Shown: piece after piece, positions 7,587-14,864 of the stretch
Layout: the number at the start of each line of letters is the position of its first letter
Position numbering within the stretch: the stretch's first letter is position 1
Assembly: GCF_030464365.1 (NCBI RefSeq)
Contig: NZ_VCYI01000012.1
Coordinates: 1 to 64,000, forward strand
Length of the DNA stretch: 64,000 nt
Reading direction: 5' to 3'
Source of the DNA: Methanoculleus methanifontis
GTDB lineage: Archaea; Halobacteriota; Methanomicrobia; Methanomicrobiales; Methanoculleaceae
The notes under the pieces: generated by a model
Database searches by the model: none
Told to the model about the DNA's origin: nothing
Seen by the model: only the letters and a program-made list of their open reading frames with translations
Program-made: the position numbers and the translations under genes

Positions 7587-9425
7587 ATGGTGCGATACTC
7601 GATCACGATGGATGACGACCTCGTGAAAGCGATCGACAGGATACGTGAATACCAGGGCATGTCCCGGTCGGAATGGCTCAACGACCTCTGCACGAAGTAC
7701 CTCAACGGTGCGTCCGCGAAAGGCGTCCAGACCGCGGTTCCGGCGGGGGTACAGCCCGCAAACGTCCGGGAGCCGAACATGACCGACTACGAGGCCGCCT
7801 GTGCCAACTTCAGGATCGATGTCCCTGAATATTTTAACTTCGGCTACGACGTCATCGACCGGTGGGCCGAGACCGACCGGAACAAACTGGCGATGATCTG
7901 GGTTGACCAGGAAGGAAACGAGCGGAAGTACACTTTCCGTGATCTTCGGTATCTCTCCAACGGTGCCGCGAACATCCTCCTCAAGTACGGCATCAAGAAA
8001 GGCGACCGGGTCATGCTGATGCTCCCGCGGATCCCGGAATGGTGGATCTTTGTTGTTGCGCTCATCAAACTTGGTGCGGTCTTCTGCCCCTGCCCGACGA
8101 TGCTGACCCCGAAAGACATCAAATACCGCGTGCAGGCCGGCAAGTTCCGGATGATCATCACGAACGCCGAGAACGCCGAGAAGGTCGACGAGGTCGCCGA
8201 CGCCTGCCCGCTGCTCGACACCCTCTTCCTCGCGGACGGGGAGCGGGAGGGCTGGGCGAGCTACCCGCACGAGCTCGAGTACCCCGCACCGGTATCGCAC
8301 CACACGGTCAGCATGCCGGTCGCGAAGAAGACGAGATCGACCGACCCGATGCTGATCTACTTCACCTCGGGCACCACCGGCGAGGCCAAGATGGTGCTGC
8401 ACAACCAGAGTTACCCGCTCGGGCACATCATCACCGCCTCGCTCTGGCAGGACGTCACGGAGAACGACCTGCACCTGACGTTTTCGGACACCGGGTGGGC
8501 GAAGTGCGCCTGGGGCAAGATATTCGGCCAGTGGATCGCCGGATCCTGTATTTTCGTCTACGATATCCGGGGGAAGTTCGGCGCGACCGAACTCCTGCCG
8601 CTGCTGGAGAGGTATGAGGTGACCACGTTCTGCGCACCGCCAACAGTCTACCGGATGCTGATCCTCGCCGACCTTGACAAGTTCGACTTCCGTGACCTGC
8701 GGCACTGCTGCAGCGCCGGGGAACCGCTCAACCCCGAAGTGATCCGCGTCTGGGAGGACGGCACCGAGCAGACCATCTACGAGGGATACGGCCAGACGGA
8801 GACCGTTTGCTGCATCGCGACGTTCCCGTGCATGCAGCATAAACCCGGGTCCATGGGGAGACCCGCTCCGGGCTGGCAGATCGAGCTCCACGACGACGAC
8901 GGCAACCCGGTCGGCCGCGGTGAGGAAGGGCGGATCGCGGTCAAACTCGACCCCCGACCGGCCGGGCTCTTCGTGGAGTACCTGGACAACCCCGAGGCGA
9001 ACCAGGAGTCGTTCCAGAACGGGTATTACTACACCGGCGACAAGGCACGTATGGACGAGGACGGCTACTTCTGGTTCATCGGAAGGAGCGACGATGTCAT
9101 CAAGTCGTCCGGCTACCGGATCGGGCCGTTCGAGGTCGAGAGTGCCCTCATGGAGCACCCGGCCGTGCAGGAATCGGCGGTCGTCGGGTCGCCTGACCTC
9201 ATCCGCGGGATGGTCGTCAAGGCGTTCATCGTCTTAAAGCCCGGATATCAGCCCTCCGAATCGCTGGTCAAGGAACTCCAGGCCCATGTCCGGAACACCA
9301 CCGCCCCGTACAAGTACCCGAGAGCGATCGAGTTCGTGGAGTCGCTCCCGAAGACGATATCCGGCAAGATCCAGAGGAATGTGCTGCGGGAGCAGGAACT
9401 GCAGAAGAGCAATAATGGGAGCTGA
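7587..9425 (+). CDS. Ribbon-helix-helix domain fused to acyl-CoA synthetase (AMP-forming)
   Basis: The product has about 612 residues. Residues 1-45 (VRYSITMDDDLVKAIDRIRE then GMSRSEWLNDLC) match a CopG/NikR-type ribbon-helix-helix DNA-binding domain. A linker of about 20 residues leads to a full adenylate-forming enzyme of the medium-chain acyl-CoA ligase type: YFTSGTTGEAKMV (about 257-269), YEGYGQTETV, YTGDKARMDEDGYFWFIGRS and the C-terminal catalytic-Lys region PKTISGKIQRNVLR. It would activate fatty or aromatic acids with ATP and CoA. The frame is uninterrupted, so the fusion is real in this sequence. An internal ATG at 7779, with gggag at 7768-7772, could yield an enzyme-only form. Confidence 0.87.
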   Translation: MVRYSITMDDDLVKAIDRIREYQGMSRSEWLNDLCTKYLNGASAKGVQTAVPAGVQPANVREPNMTDYEAACANFRIDVPEYFNFGYDVIDRWAETDRNKLAMIWVDQEGNERKYTFRDLRYLSNGAANILLKYGIKKGDRVMLMLPRIPEWWIFVVALIKLGAVFCPCPTMLTPKDIKYRVQAGKFRMIITNAENAEKVDEVADACPLLDTLFLADGEREGWASYPHELEYPAPVSHHTVSMPVAKKTRSTDPMLIYFTSGTTGEAKMVLHNQSYPLGHIITASLWQDVTENDLHLTFSDTGWAKCAWGKIFGQWIAGSCIFVYDIRGKFGATELLPLLERYEVTTFCAPPTVYRMLILADLDKFDFRDLRHCCSAGEPLNPEVIRVWEDGTEQTIYEGYGQTETVCCIATFPCMQHKPGSMGRPAPGWQIELHDDDGNPVGRGEEGRIAVKLDPRPAGLFVEYLDNPEANQESFQNGYYYTGDKARMDEDGYFWFIGRSDDVIKSSGYRIGPFEVESALMEHPAVQESAVVGSPDLIRGMVVKAFIVLKPGYQPSESLVKELQAHVRNTTAPYKYPRAIEFVESLPKTISGKIQRNVLREQELQKSNNGS

Positions 9426-9891
9426 GCGGGGTTCCCTCTGTTTTTTTTATGGGTTTGATGGTGTGCAGGCTCGCATCGTATAGACTGACTCAAGGGAGTT
9501 CGGACACCGCGAGGTGTGGCAAGCAGAGCGGCTGAATTGAGGAACATATCACAGCGCAGTGGACGGTGGGGACATCGCACGCACTGCCCCTGCCCCTCTG
9601 GGGCGACTGAGGAGGCCGGAGGCCGGGTGGGGTGGGGTTTGTACGCTTACAGGTAGAGACAGGGGAGGGGGGATGCTCCCCCCTCCCCGTCAGCCCCACC
9701 CCCAATGGCGATATCCCCTCGGAATCCGTGTCCGGGGCGCACCCAAAGCGCACACATGAGTGCCCCCGATGTGAGTGCCGGTGATCTGTCCGAACCGAAA
9801 CTCAATTACCGTCACGTACGACGCCAACCCCCGCTGCACCGCTCACCAAACAACCGCACCACCCCATCAGGGTTAAAAAAGCGGAAACCCC
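9426..9891. repeat. Intergenic stretch holding dispersed G-rich palindromic repeat, copy A
   Basis: No gene is seen. The core is a perfect 12-bp palindrome: ggggagggggga at 9662-9673 pairs with tcccccctcccc at 9677-9688 around tgc. It is followed by gtcagcccc, a tggcgatatcccc block, and an aatccgtg...acacatgagtgc tail ending near 9763. The same ordered blocks recur at 31.8 kb and in part at 35.1 and 35.5 kb. There is no open frame or transposase; this looks like a non-autonomous intergenic repeat. Confidence 0.6.
9441..9448 (+). terminator. T-run terminator after the acyl-CoA synthetase gene
   Basis: Eight consecutive T bases lie 16 bases after the stop codon, the usual archaeal termination signal. 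No hairpin is needed. Confidence 0.5.
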
Positions 9892-10500
9892 CTAGCAAAC
9901 CCGCTCGATAAAATTCTCAAGAATCTTCAGCCCCACCGCACTGCTCTTTTCCGGGTGGAACTGGACGCCGTAGGTGAACCCGGCGTTGACCGCCGAGGCG
10001 AAGGGATGGATGTAGGTGGTGCTCGCGATGGTGTTCGTCGGTGCGGCAGCCGCGTAGTAGGAGTGGACGAAGTAGACGTACTCCTCCTCGTGAAGCCCGT
10101 CAAAGAGCGGGTTTTCGGGATCGATATTGATGGTGTTCCAGCCCATGTGGGGAACCTTCTCCCCGCCGGCCGGGACGAACCGCTTCACATCGCCCGGCAC
10201 GAGGCCGAGCCCCCGGTGGATGCCGTGCTCTTCGCTTGAGTCCATGAGCATCTGCATCCCGAGGCAGATCCCGAGGAGCGGCGTCTCGTTCGCGGCGGAA
10301 AGAACGGTCCCTGCGAGGCCGCCGAGCATCTCCATCCCGTCCCGGAACGCCCCTACGCCGGGGAGGACGATGCCGTCGGCGGACGCTATTTCCTCCGGGT
10401 CAGCCGTGACCGCCGGTGCCGCTCCCGCCCGCTCGAGACCCCGGAGAACGCTTCGCAGGTTGCCGAGGCCGTAATCAATTATAACTATCCTCTTCTTCAT
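9892..10500 (-). CDS. hisH: Imidazole glycerol phosphate synthase, glutaminase subunit HisH
   Basis: The 202-residue class I glutamine amidotransferase has the oxyanion-strand motif VLPGVGAF, the nucleophile loop LLGICLGMQML (catalytic Cys near residue 80) and the His-Glu pair in GVQFHPEKSS near the C-terminus. It supplies ammonia to HisF for histidine and AICAR formation. The start MKKRIVIIDYGLGN is typical of HisH. It overlaps the 3' end of the upstream PAPS-reductase-like gene by 26 bases, so the two are translationally coupled. No other his gene is visible in the window. Confidence 0.93.
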   Translation of the reverse strand: MKKRIVIIDYGLGNLRSVLRGLERAGAAPAVTADPEEIASADGIVLPGVGAFRDGMEMLGGLAGTVLSAANETPLLGICLGMQMLMDSSEEHGIHRGLGLVPGDVKRFVPAGGEKVPHMGWNTINIDPENPLFDGLHEEEYVYFVHSYYAAAAPTNTIASTTYIHPFASAVNAGFTYGVQFHPEKSSAVGLKILENFIERVC

Positions 10501-11890
10501 CTGCGTCTCCCCGTTTCCGCCAGAGCCCGCGCTCGATCCAGTCGCCGGGAAGCCCCCGCTCCTCCTGCCACCGGGCGAGGTTCCCGTTCCACATCTCCAG
10601 GAGTTCGGGGTGCGACTCCCCGATGATTGCAAACGTCGCAAGGTCGCTCGAAGGGCACATGAAACACCCGATGCGGTCGAGCCCCCGCTCGTAGAGGGGG
10701 TTGTAGGGCGCCTTCTCGCGTAAGATGTAGAGCCAGACGTGCATCGCCGTCCACTGCTGGATGGGGGCCGCCGAGAGTTGCTGCGGGACATGGGAGTTCT
10801 TCCAGACCCGCCGGCTCTGCATCCGCCTTACCGACTCGTACTTCCGCTGCCCGATGAACGAGAGGCATTCTCCCCAGTTCTCGTCGATCAGGCGGCCGAC
10901 CGGGTGGAGTTTGCAGACCGTGCAGCACCAGCGGTTGTCGACGGCCGGCGGGCCGTTCTCCTCGAATGTCTTCCAGAACGCCTCTTCGTCGCAGATCCTG
11001 AAGACTTCGAGCCCGTAACGTTCGGCCACCGCGTCCACGTTCTCGCAGGTCTCCGGGAACTCGAACCCCGTGTCCGCAAAGAGGAGCGGCACCGGCCCGA
11101 GCGCTTTTAAGACGACGAGCAGGGTCGCGAGGCTGTCCTTGCCGCCGGAGTAGGAGACCGTGGGCCTCTGCGGGTTCTGCTCCGCGACCTCGCGGATGAA
11201 CCGGATGCTTCTCGCCTCATAATCCGCGAGAACCGGCTCGTTTGCCCTGACGGCATCTTCCCACGTCGCTTCTCCAGGAACACAGACCGACTGAACGTTT
11301 TTTCGCGTCCTGACGATGACTCCCCGCTTCATCGTCCCGGCGGTCGCGGCGTCGACCTTTGCCCTGCCGACACCGACGCACTCGCCGGCCTTCGTCAGGA
11401 TGAAGACCTCGTCGCCTTCGGCGACGGCAGGATCGATCGAGACGAGGCCCGGTGCGAGGACGCTTGCCCCGGACTCACGGATGGACGGGATCGCGCCGTC
11501 GTCGACGACGACATACCGCTTCGTCGGCTTCAGGTAACTCGCGGCGGCCGGGCGCGGGAGGGGCTCCCAGCGGCGCTCGTCCGGGAAGTAGCGGATCGCG
11601 CCCACGACCGCCCCGCCGAGGACGATCTCGTCCATGCGGTCGTCGGCAGGAACCTTGTTTAAGAGCGCGATGTGCCCCTCCGGTATCAGCGGCGCCCCGA
11701 AATGTTCATGGAATATGCGGTTGATCCGCTCGATGTCGTCGGGGAACGCGGGCCGGGCGTCTCCCGGCGGCGTGACGGCGACCGGACGGGTGGGGGCACC
11801 GCAGGCGCAGACCCCGGAGAGCACGGGGGCATGGCATGCGTCGCACCAGCGAAGCAGGATCTTGCCGAGGTAAATGCGGGCCATTCTCAT
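10475..11890 (-). CDS. PAPS reductase-family protein with N-terminal zinc ribbon and PUA-like domain
   Basis: The 471-residue protein has three parts. Residues 1-35 form a zinc ribbon (WCDACHAP, GVCACG). Residues about 120-200 look like a PUA RNA-binding domain (KRYVVVDDGAIPSI, APGLVSIDP, VGVGRAKV). From about 240 there is a PP-loop ATPase/PAPS-reductase domain with SYSGGKDSLATLL. Cysteine pairs NRWCCTVCKLHPV and GCFMCPSSD are like the [4Fe-4S] ligands of assimilatory APS reductases. The PUA-plus-PP-loop layout also fits RNA thiolation, so sulfur assimilation is not certain. On the complement a TATA-like gatatttatc lies about 25 bases upstream. Confidence 0.8.
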   Translation of the reverse strand: MRMARIYLGKILLRWCDACHAPVLSGVCACGAPTRPVAVTPPGDARPAFPDDIERINRIFHEHFGAPLIPEGHIALLNKVPADDRMDEIVLGGAVVGAIRYFPDERRWEPLPRPAAASYLKPTKRYVVVDDGAIPSIRESGASVLAPGLVSIDPAVAEGDEVFILTKAGECVGVGRAKVDAATAGTMKRGVIVRTRKNVQSVCVPGEATWEDAVRANEPVLADYEARSIRFIREVAEQNPQRPTVSYSGGKDSLATLLVVLKALGPVPLLFADTGFEFPETCENVDAVAERYGLEVFRICDEEAFWKTFEENGPPAVDNRWCCTVCKLHPVGRLIDENWGECLSFIGQRKYESVRRMQSRRVWKNSHVPQQLSAAPIQQWTAMHVWLYILREKAPYNPLYERGLDRIGCFMCPSSDLATFAIIGESHPELLEMWNGNLARWQEERGLPGDWIERGLWRKRGDADEEEDSYN

Positions 11891-12096
11891 ATTCGTTGGA
11901 GGGAAACGGATAAATATCTTGGTGTACTTTACATCCTTCCCGTAGCACCCTCTCCTGCGGCAAATTTGCCCCGCGAGAGGGCCACTCCTCCCCGCCGGCG
12001 ATTCACCCCGCAGTACCAGGTGCCGAAACCCCGGGTAGATGTTCCGATTCGCGGGAATCCAGCGCTCCGGATGCGTTGGACGGGGCGGAGCAAACT

Positions 12097-12108
12097 ATTA
12101 AATATATA
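12097..12108 (+). promoter_or_regulatory. TATA box ahead of the structured RNA / small ORF
   Basis: attaaatatata is a strong archaeal box A, predicting transcription start near 12130, right at the small ORF and the hairpins that follow. Confidence 0.6.
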
Positions 12109-12124
12109 GACTGTCCCACAATAT

Positions 12125-12305
12125 TATCATGTTCAATCATGTAGAATTGTGCCCGGCGACCAGGTGCCGGCGCTTCAACAATTCTACGCCGGCAAACGGA
12201 GAGACCCCGGATCTACCGGGGTCTCCCGTTACGGCAATCAAGAGTATGCCCAGGTCCGGAACCGTAACCGCCGGACGGGGGATACGGGGTGAAGAAGATG
12301 CATGA
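12125..12305 (+). ncRNA. Structured transcript candidate; also encodes a possible 58-residue ORF
   Basis: Downstream of a strong TATA box are two hairpins. gtagaattgt (12141-12150) pairs with acaattctac (12178-12187) around a gc-rich inner stem. gagaccccgg (12201-12210) pairs perfectly with ccggggtctc (12216-12225) and is extended by aacgg/cgtt. The same stretch holds an open frame from ATG 12129 to TGA 12303-12305 (58 residues, beginning MFNHVELCPATRCRRF). Its end overlaps the GTG start of the next gene by 17 bases. There is no ribosome site before 12129, so it would be near-leaderless. Whether RNA, peptide or both is made cannot be decided here. Confidence 0.4.
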
Positions 12306-12618
12306 GAGCAGAGGTGCAAAGATGGTATCGATGCGCGTTGCAGGAAGAACGCTACGAAAAACCGAGGTACTCGGGCTGTTCATCTTCATACTCATGGCGG
12401 TCGCCATGCTTGCGGTCGGGGCAATGCTCTTCTGCGACTGGCTCGCCGAACCCGGCTCGGCACCTGCAGGGACACCGGCCGATATCGGTCCGATACCCGG
12501 AGGCTTCGCGATTGCCGGCGCGATCCCGGTCGTGCCCCTCGTGATCGGCGTCCAGGTGGTGGGGGCGCTCACTCTCGTCGCACTCTACATACTCTCCGCT
12601 GCCGGGCGCGGAGCATAG
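12289..12618 (+). CDS. Small membrane protein of unknown function, two membrane segments
   Basis: The 109-residue frame starts at GTG 12289 (other in-frame starts: ATG 12298, 12322 and 12331). It encodes a short basic N-terminus, a membrane segment (LGLFIFILMAVAMLAVGAML), an outward Pro/Gly-rich loop and a second segment (VVPLVIGVQVVGALTLVALY). No family was recognised. It overlaps the preceding candidate ORF, suggesting shared transcription from the TATA box at 12097. Confidence 0.55.
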   Translation: MKKMHESRGAKMVSMRVAGRTLRKTEVLGLFIFILMAVAMLAVGAMLFCDWLAEPGSAPAGTPADIGPIPGGFAIAGAIPVVPLVIGVQVVGALTLVALYILSAAGRGA

Positions 12619-12775
12619 GGCACTCCGGTGCGACCCCCTCTCCCGCTGCAGCCCGGATTTCGGGGGAAAACCCCAAATTTTGTCCAGATCCTTTCTAAAA
12701 GGACATTCAGGCTATAAAATCCATATCTCTCCCGGATAACATCAGATCTATCTCACCTCAGGAGGGAGGTGTGTC

Positions 12776-12856
12776 ATGGCAAAGGGCAAGAAGGTCCAGG
12801 ATAAGAAGCTGGAGAAGAAGGCGGAGAAGGTTCAGGACAAGGCTAAGAAGAACTGA
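12776..12856 (+). CDS. 26-residue lysine-rich peptide
   Basis: ATG 12776 to TGA 12854-12856 encodes MAKGKKVQDKKLEKKAEKVQ followed by DKAKKN: almost half Lys, helical, with a KVQDK motif occurring twice. Expression signals are complete: a TATA box (gctataaaat, about 12712-12721), a strong ribosome site (ggaggga, 12761-12767) and a T-run after the stop near 12876. This arrangement on so short a frame argues for a real gene. Function unknown; a nucleic-acid-binding or ribosome-associated role is only a guess from the charge. Confidence 0.65.
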   Translation: MAKGKKVQDKKLEKKAEKVQDKAKKN

Positions 12857-12896
12857 ACCGCCGGCATACCCTATTCTTTTTTTTGGTTACACTGCT

Positions 12897-13004
12897 CGAT
12901 CTCCTCCCCCCGCTATTGCGAACGCCTGAGAGGGGCAACTCATCGCCAATTATTCTCTTGTCTCAGCGATCTCCTCCCCCCGCTATTGCGAACGCCTGAG
13001 AGGG
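12897..13004. repeat. CRISPR-like pair: two identical 38-bp repeats around a 32-bp spacer
   Basis: The same 38 bases, starting cgatctcctccccccgctat and ending gaacgcctgagaggg, occur at 12897-12934 and 12967-13004. They are separated by a unique 32-base spacer (12935-12966). Repeat and spacer lengths are in the CRISPR range, and the repeat has partial end complementarity (cctc/gagg). No cas gene and no further repeats are in the window, so this could be an orphan mini-array, a decayed array end or another dispersed repeat. Confidence 0.45.
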
Positions 13005-13027
13005 CAGACTGCATGAAACCTCGCAAT

Positions 13028-14536
13028 CTACAGCCTCCGCGCCGCCCCGAAGACCAGGGCGAGGACCGGCACGATCTCGAGCCTCCCCGCCCACATGACG
13101 ATGATGAAGAGCCATTTTGCCGCAGGTGAGATCCCGGGGTTCACGAACCCGGTGCTGAGCCCGACGCTTGAGACCGCGGAGACGACCTCGAAGATGATGT
13201 CGGCGGAGTCGAATCCGTCCTGCGGGGCGAGGTGGAGCAGGAGGAGGGTGGCGATTGCGACCGTCAGGACGAAGAGCACGACGACAAGCATGCTCTTTGA
13301 GACCTCGTACTCCGGGAGGTGTTCGAGGATCGGCCGCCCGTCGTGCCGGAGCGGGGTGATCGTCCGCCAGCCGGTATGCAGCCTCTTAAACCACCACCGG
13401 AGCATCTCGAGGCCGAGGATGACCCGGCCGAGTTTGATACCGCCGGCGGTGCTCCCGGCCGACCCGCCGACGAGCATCAGCGCGGTGAGAATCATCACCG
13501 TCGAGCCGTACCAACTCCGCGGGTCGGCGTTCTGGAACCCGGTGCAGGTGATGCCGCTCACGGTCATGAAGATCCCCTCCCGGAGCGCTTCGACGGGGGG
13601 GAGGGCCGAGATGAACGCGAGGTCGAGGGTGACGGCGGCGCACCCGGCAAAGATGAGCGCGAAGAGAAGGATCGCCTGCCGGTCGGAGAAGAACTGGAAC
13701 CTCTTTTTGTAGTAGAGCAGGAAGTAGAGTTTGAACGGCAGCGCCCCGGCGATCATGACCGGGACGACGAGCATCTCGAGCAGCGGGCTGTCGTAGTAGA
13801 GGATGCCGGCCGAATGCACCGCGAATCCGCCGGTCGATATCGCCGTCATGACGATGTTCACGGCGTCCCAGAGGGGTATGCCCGAGAGGAGGACGAGCCC
13901 GATGCCGAGGGCGGTGAGCACCAGGTATATCCGCCACATCTCGACGGCCGTGGTCACGACGCCCGGCATGAACGTCTCGGACCGCCCTTCCGAGCGGTAG
14001 AGCCGGAACCGGGTCAGGCCCGATCTGCCCGCGAGAGCGATGGTGAACGCGACGATCCCGAGTCCGCCCATCCACTGGGTCAGCGACCGCCAGAAGAGGA
14101 TCGTCTTCGGCGTAGCGTCGACCGACGGGAGGAGGGAGAACCCCGTTCCCGTCCAGCCCGACATCGCTTCGAAGACGCTGTCGGTATAGGGGAGGTTGAG
14201 GCCGAATGTATACGGCAGCGCCCCGATCAGGGCGGCGGCTAGCCAGATCAGCGCGACCGCCGAGAGGGCGACGGAGAGGCGTGCCTCTCCCTCCGCCTTC
14301 GGGATGCCGGCAAGCCAGACTCCGACGATGCCGAACCCCGCCGGCGCCGAGGCCATGGGGAAAAGGATGCTCTCTTCGCCGTACCAGAGGGCGACCAGGA
14401 ACGGGGAGCACGACACCAGCGCGATGAAGAGGAAGATGAGCCCGATATCGGGCGCTATGATCGCGAACTGGCTGTGTGCCGCCGGCAGCATCTTTCTTCC
14501 AGGTTCCGGGAAGAAGCGGTTTTTGTGACGGTGCAT
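13028..14536 (-). CDS. trkH: TrkH-family potassium uptake channel subunit
   Basis: The product of about 500 residues is polytopic, with the four M-P-M pore repeats of the TrkH/KtrB superfamily. Selectivity-filter-like turns are visible: MSGWTGTGFS, TAISTGGFAVHS, SGITCTGFQN and VSSVGLSTGFVNPG, as are SLTQWMGGLGIVAF and GGSAGSTAGGIKLGR. It moves K+ across the membrane, usually under control of a TrkA NAD-binding ring; no trkA lies nearby. The frame allows starts at 14536 or at ATG 14491 (MLPAAHSQFA); neither has a clear ribosome site. A 9-bp inverted repeat precedes it. Confidence 0.87.
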   Translation of the reverse strand: MHRHKNRFFPEPGRKMLPAAHSQFAIIAPDIGLIFLFIALVSCSPFLVALWYGEESILFPMASAPAGFGIVGVWLAGIPKAEGEARLSVALSAVALIWLAAALIGALPYTFGLNLPYTDSVFEAMSGWTGTGFSLLPSVDATPKTILFWRSLTQWMGGLGIVAFTIALAGRSGLTRFRLYRSEGRSETFMPGVVTTAVEMWRIYLVLTALGIGLVLLSGIPLWDAVNIVMTAISTGGFAVHSAGILYYDSPLLEMLVVPVMIAGALPFKLYFLLYYKKRFQFFSDRQAILLFALIFAGCAAVTLDLAFISALPPVEALREGIFMTVSGITCTGFQNADPRSWYGSTVMILTALMLVGGSAGSTAGGIKLGRVILGLEMLRWWFKRLHTGWRTITPLRHDGRPILEHLPEYEVSKSMLVVVLFVLTVAIATLLLLHLAPQDGFDSADIIFEVVSAVSSVGLSTGFVNPGISPAAKWLFIIVMWAGRLEIVPVLALVFGAARRL

Positions 14537-14546
14537 TCTCGCACCC

Positions 14547-14577
14547 GGTGCGGCTCGACGAGATCGCTAGCCGCACC
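14547..14577. promoter_or_regulatory. Perfect 9-bp inverted repeat upstream of trkH
   Basis: ggtgcggct (14547-14555) and agccgcacc (14569-14577) are exact inverses with a 13-base spacer, 11-41 bases upstream of the trkH start on the complement. It may be an operator or a 5' leader hairpin. A TATA-like aaaattatacta at about 14690-14700 on the plus strand probably drives the PAS gene at 14865, leaving a leader of about 140 bases. Nothing else is seen in 14537-14864. Confidence 0.45.
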
Positions 14578-14864
14578 ACGGAGGTACGCGTATCGGCTAT
14601 CTATATTGTGGTCATCTGCCGCGGTTGTGCCCACCCCCTCTCAACCCCAGGTGAAGGATTGTGGTACCAACCCATTTTATCAGATTAAAATTATACTAAT
14701 GTCTGTATCATTCGTCCCGGCGGGTGGCGGTTCGTATCCGCACCGTGCCCATCAAACCCCCCGGGAAGCGTCGTCTGCCCGGCGAAGCCCAAGAGGCCTG
14801 CAACCGATCGGGATCCGCCGGGCGGGCACGCATCCGGGTGCCGGAACAGTTTCTGGAGTGAGAT

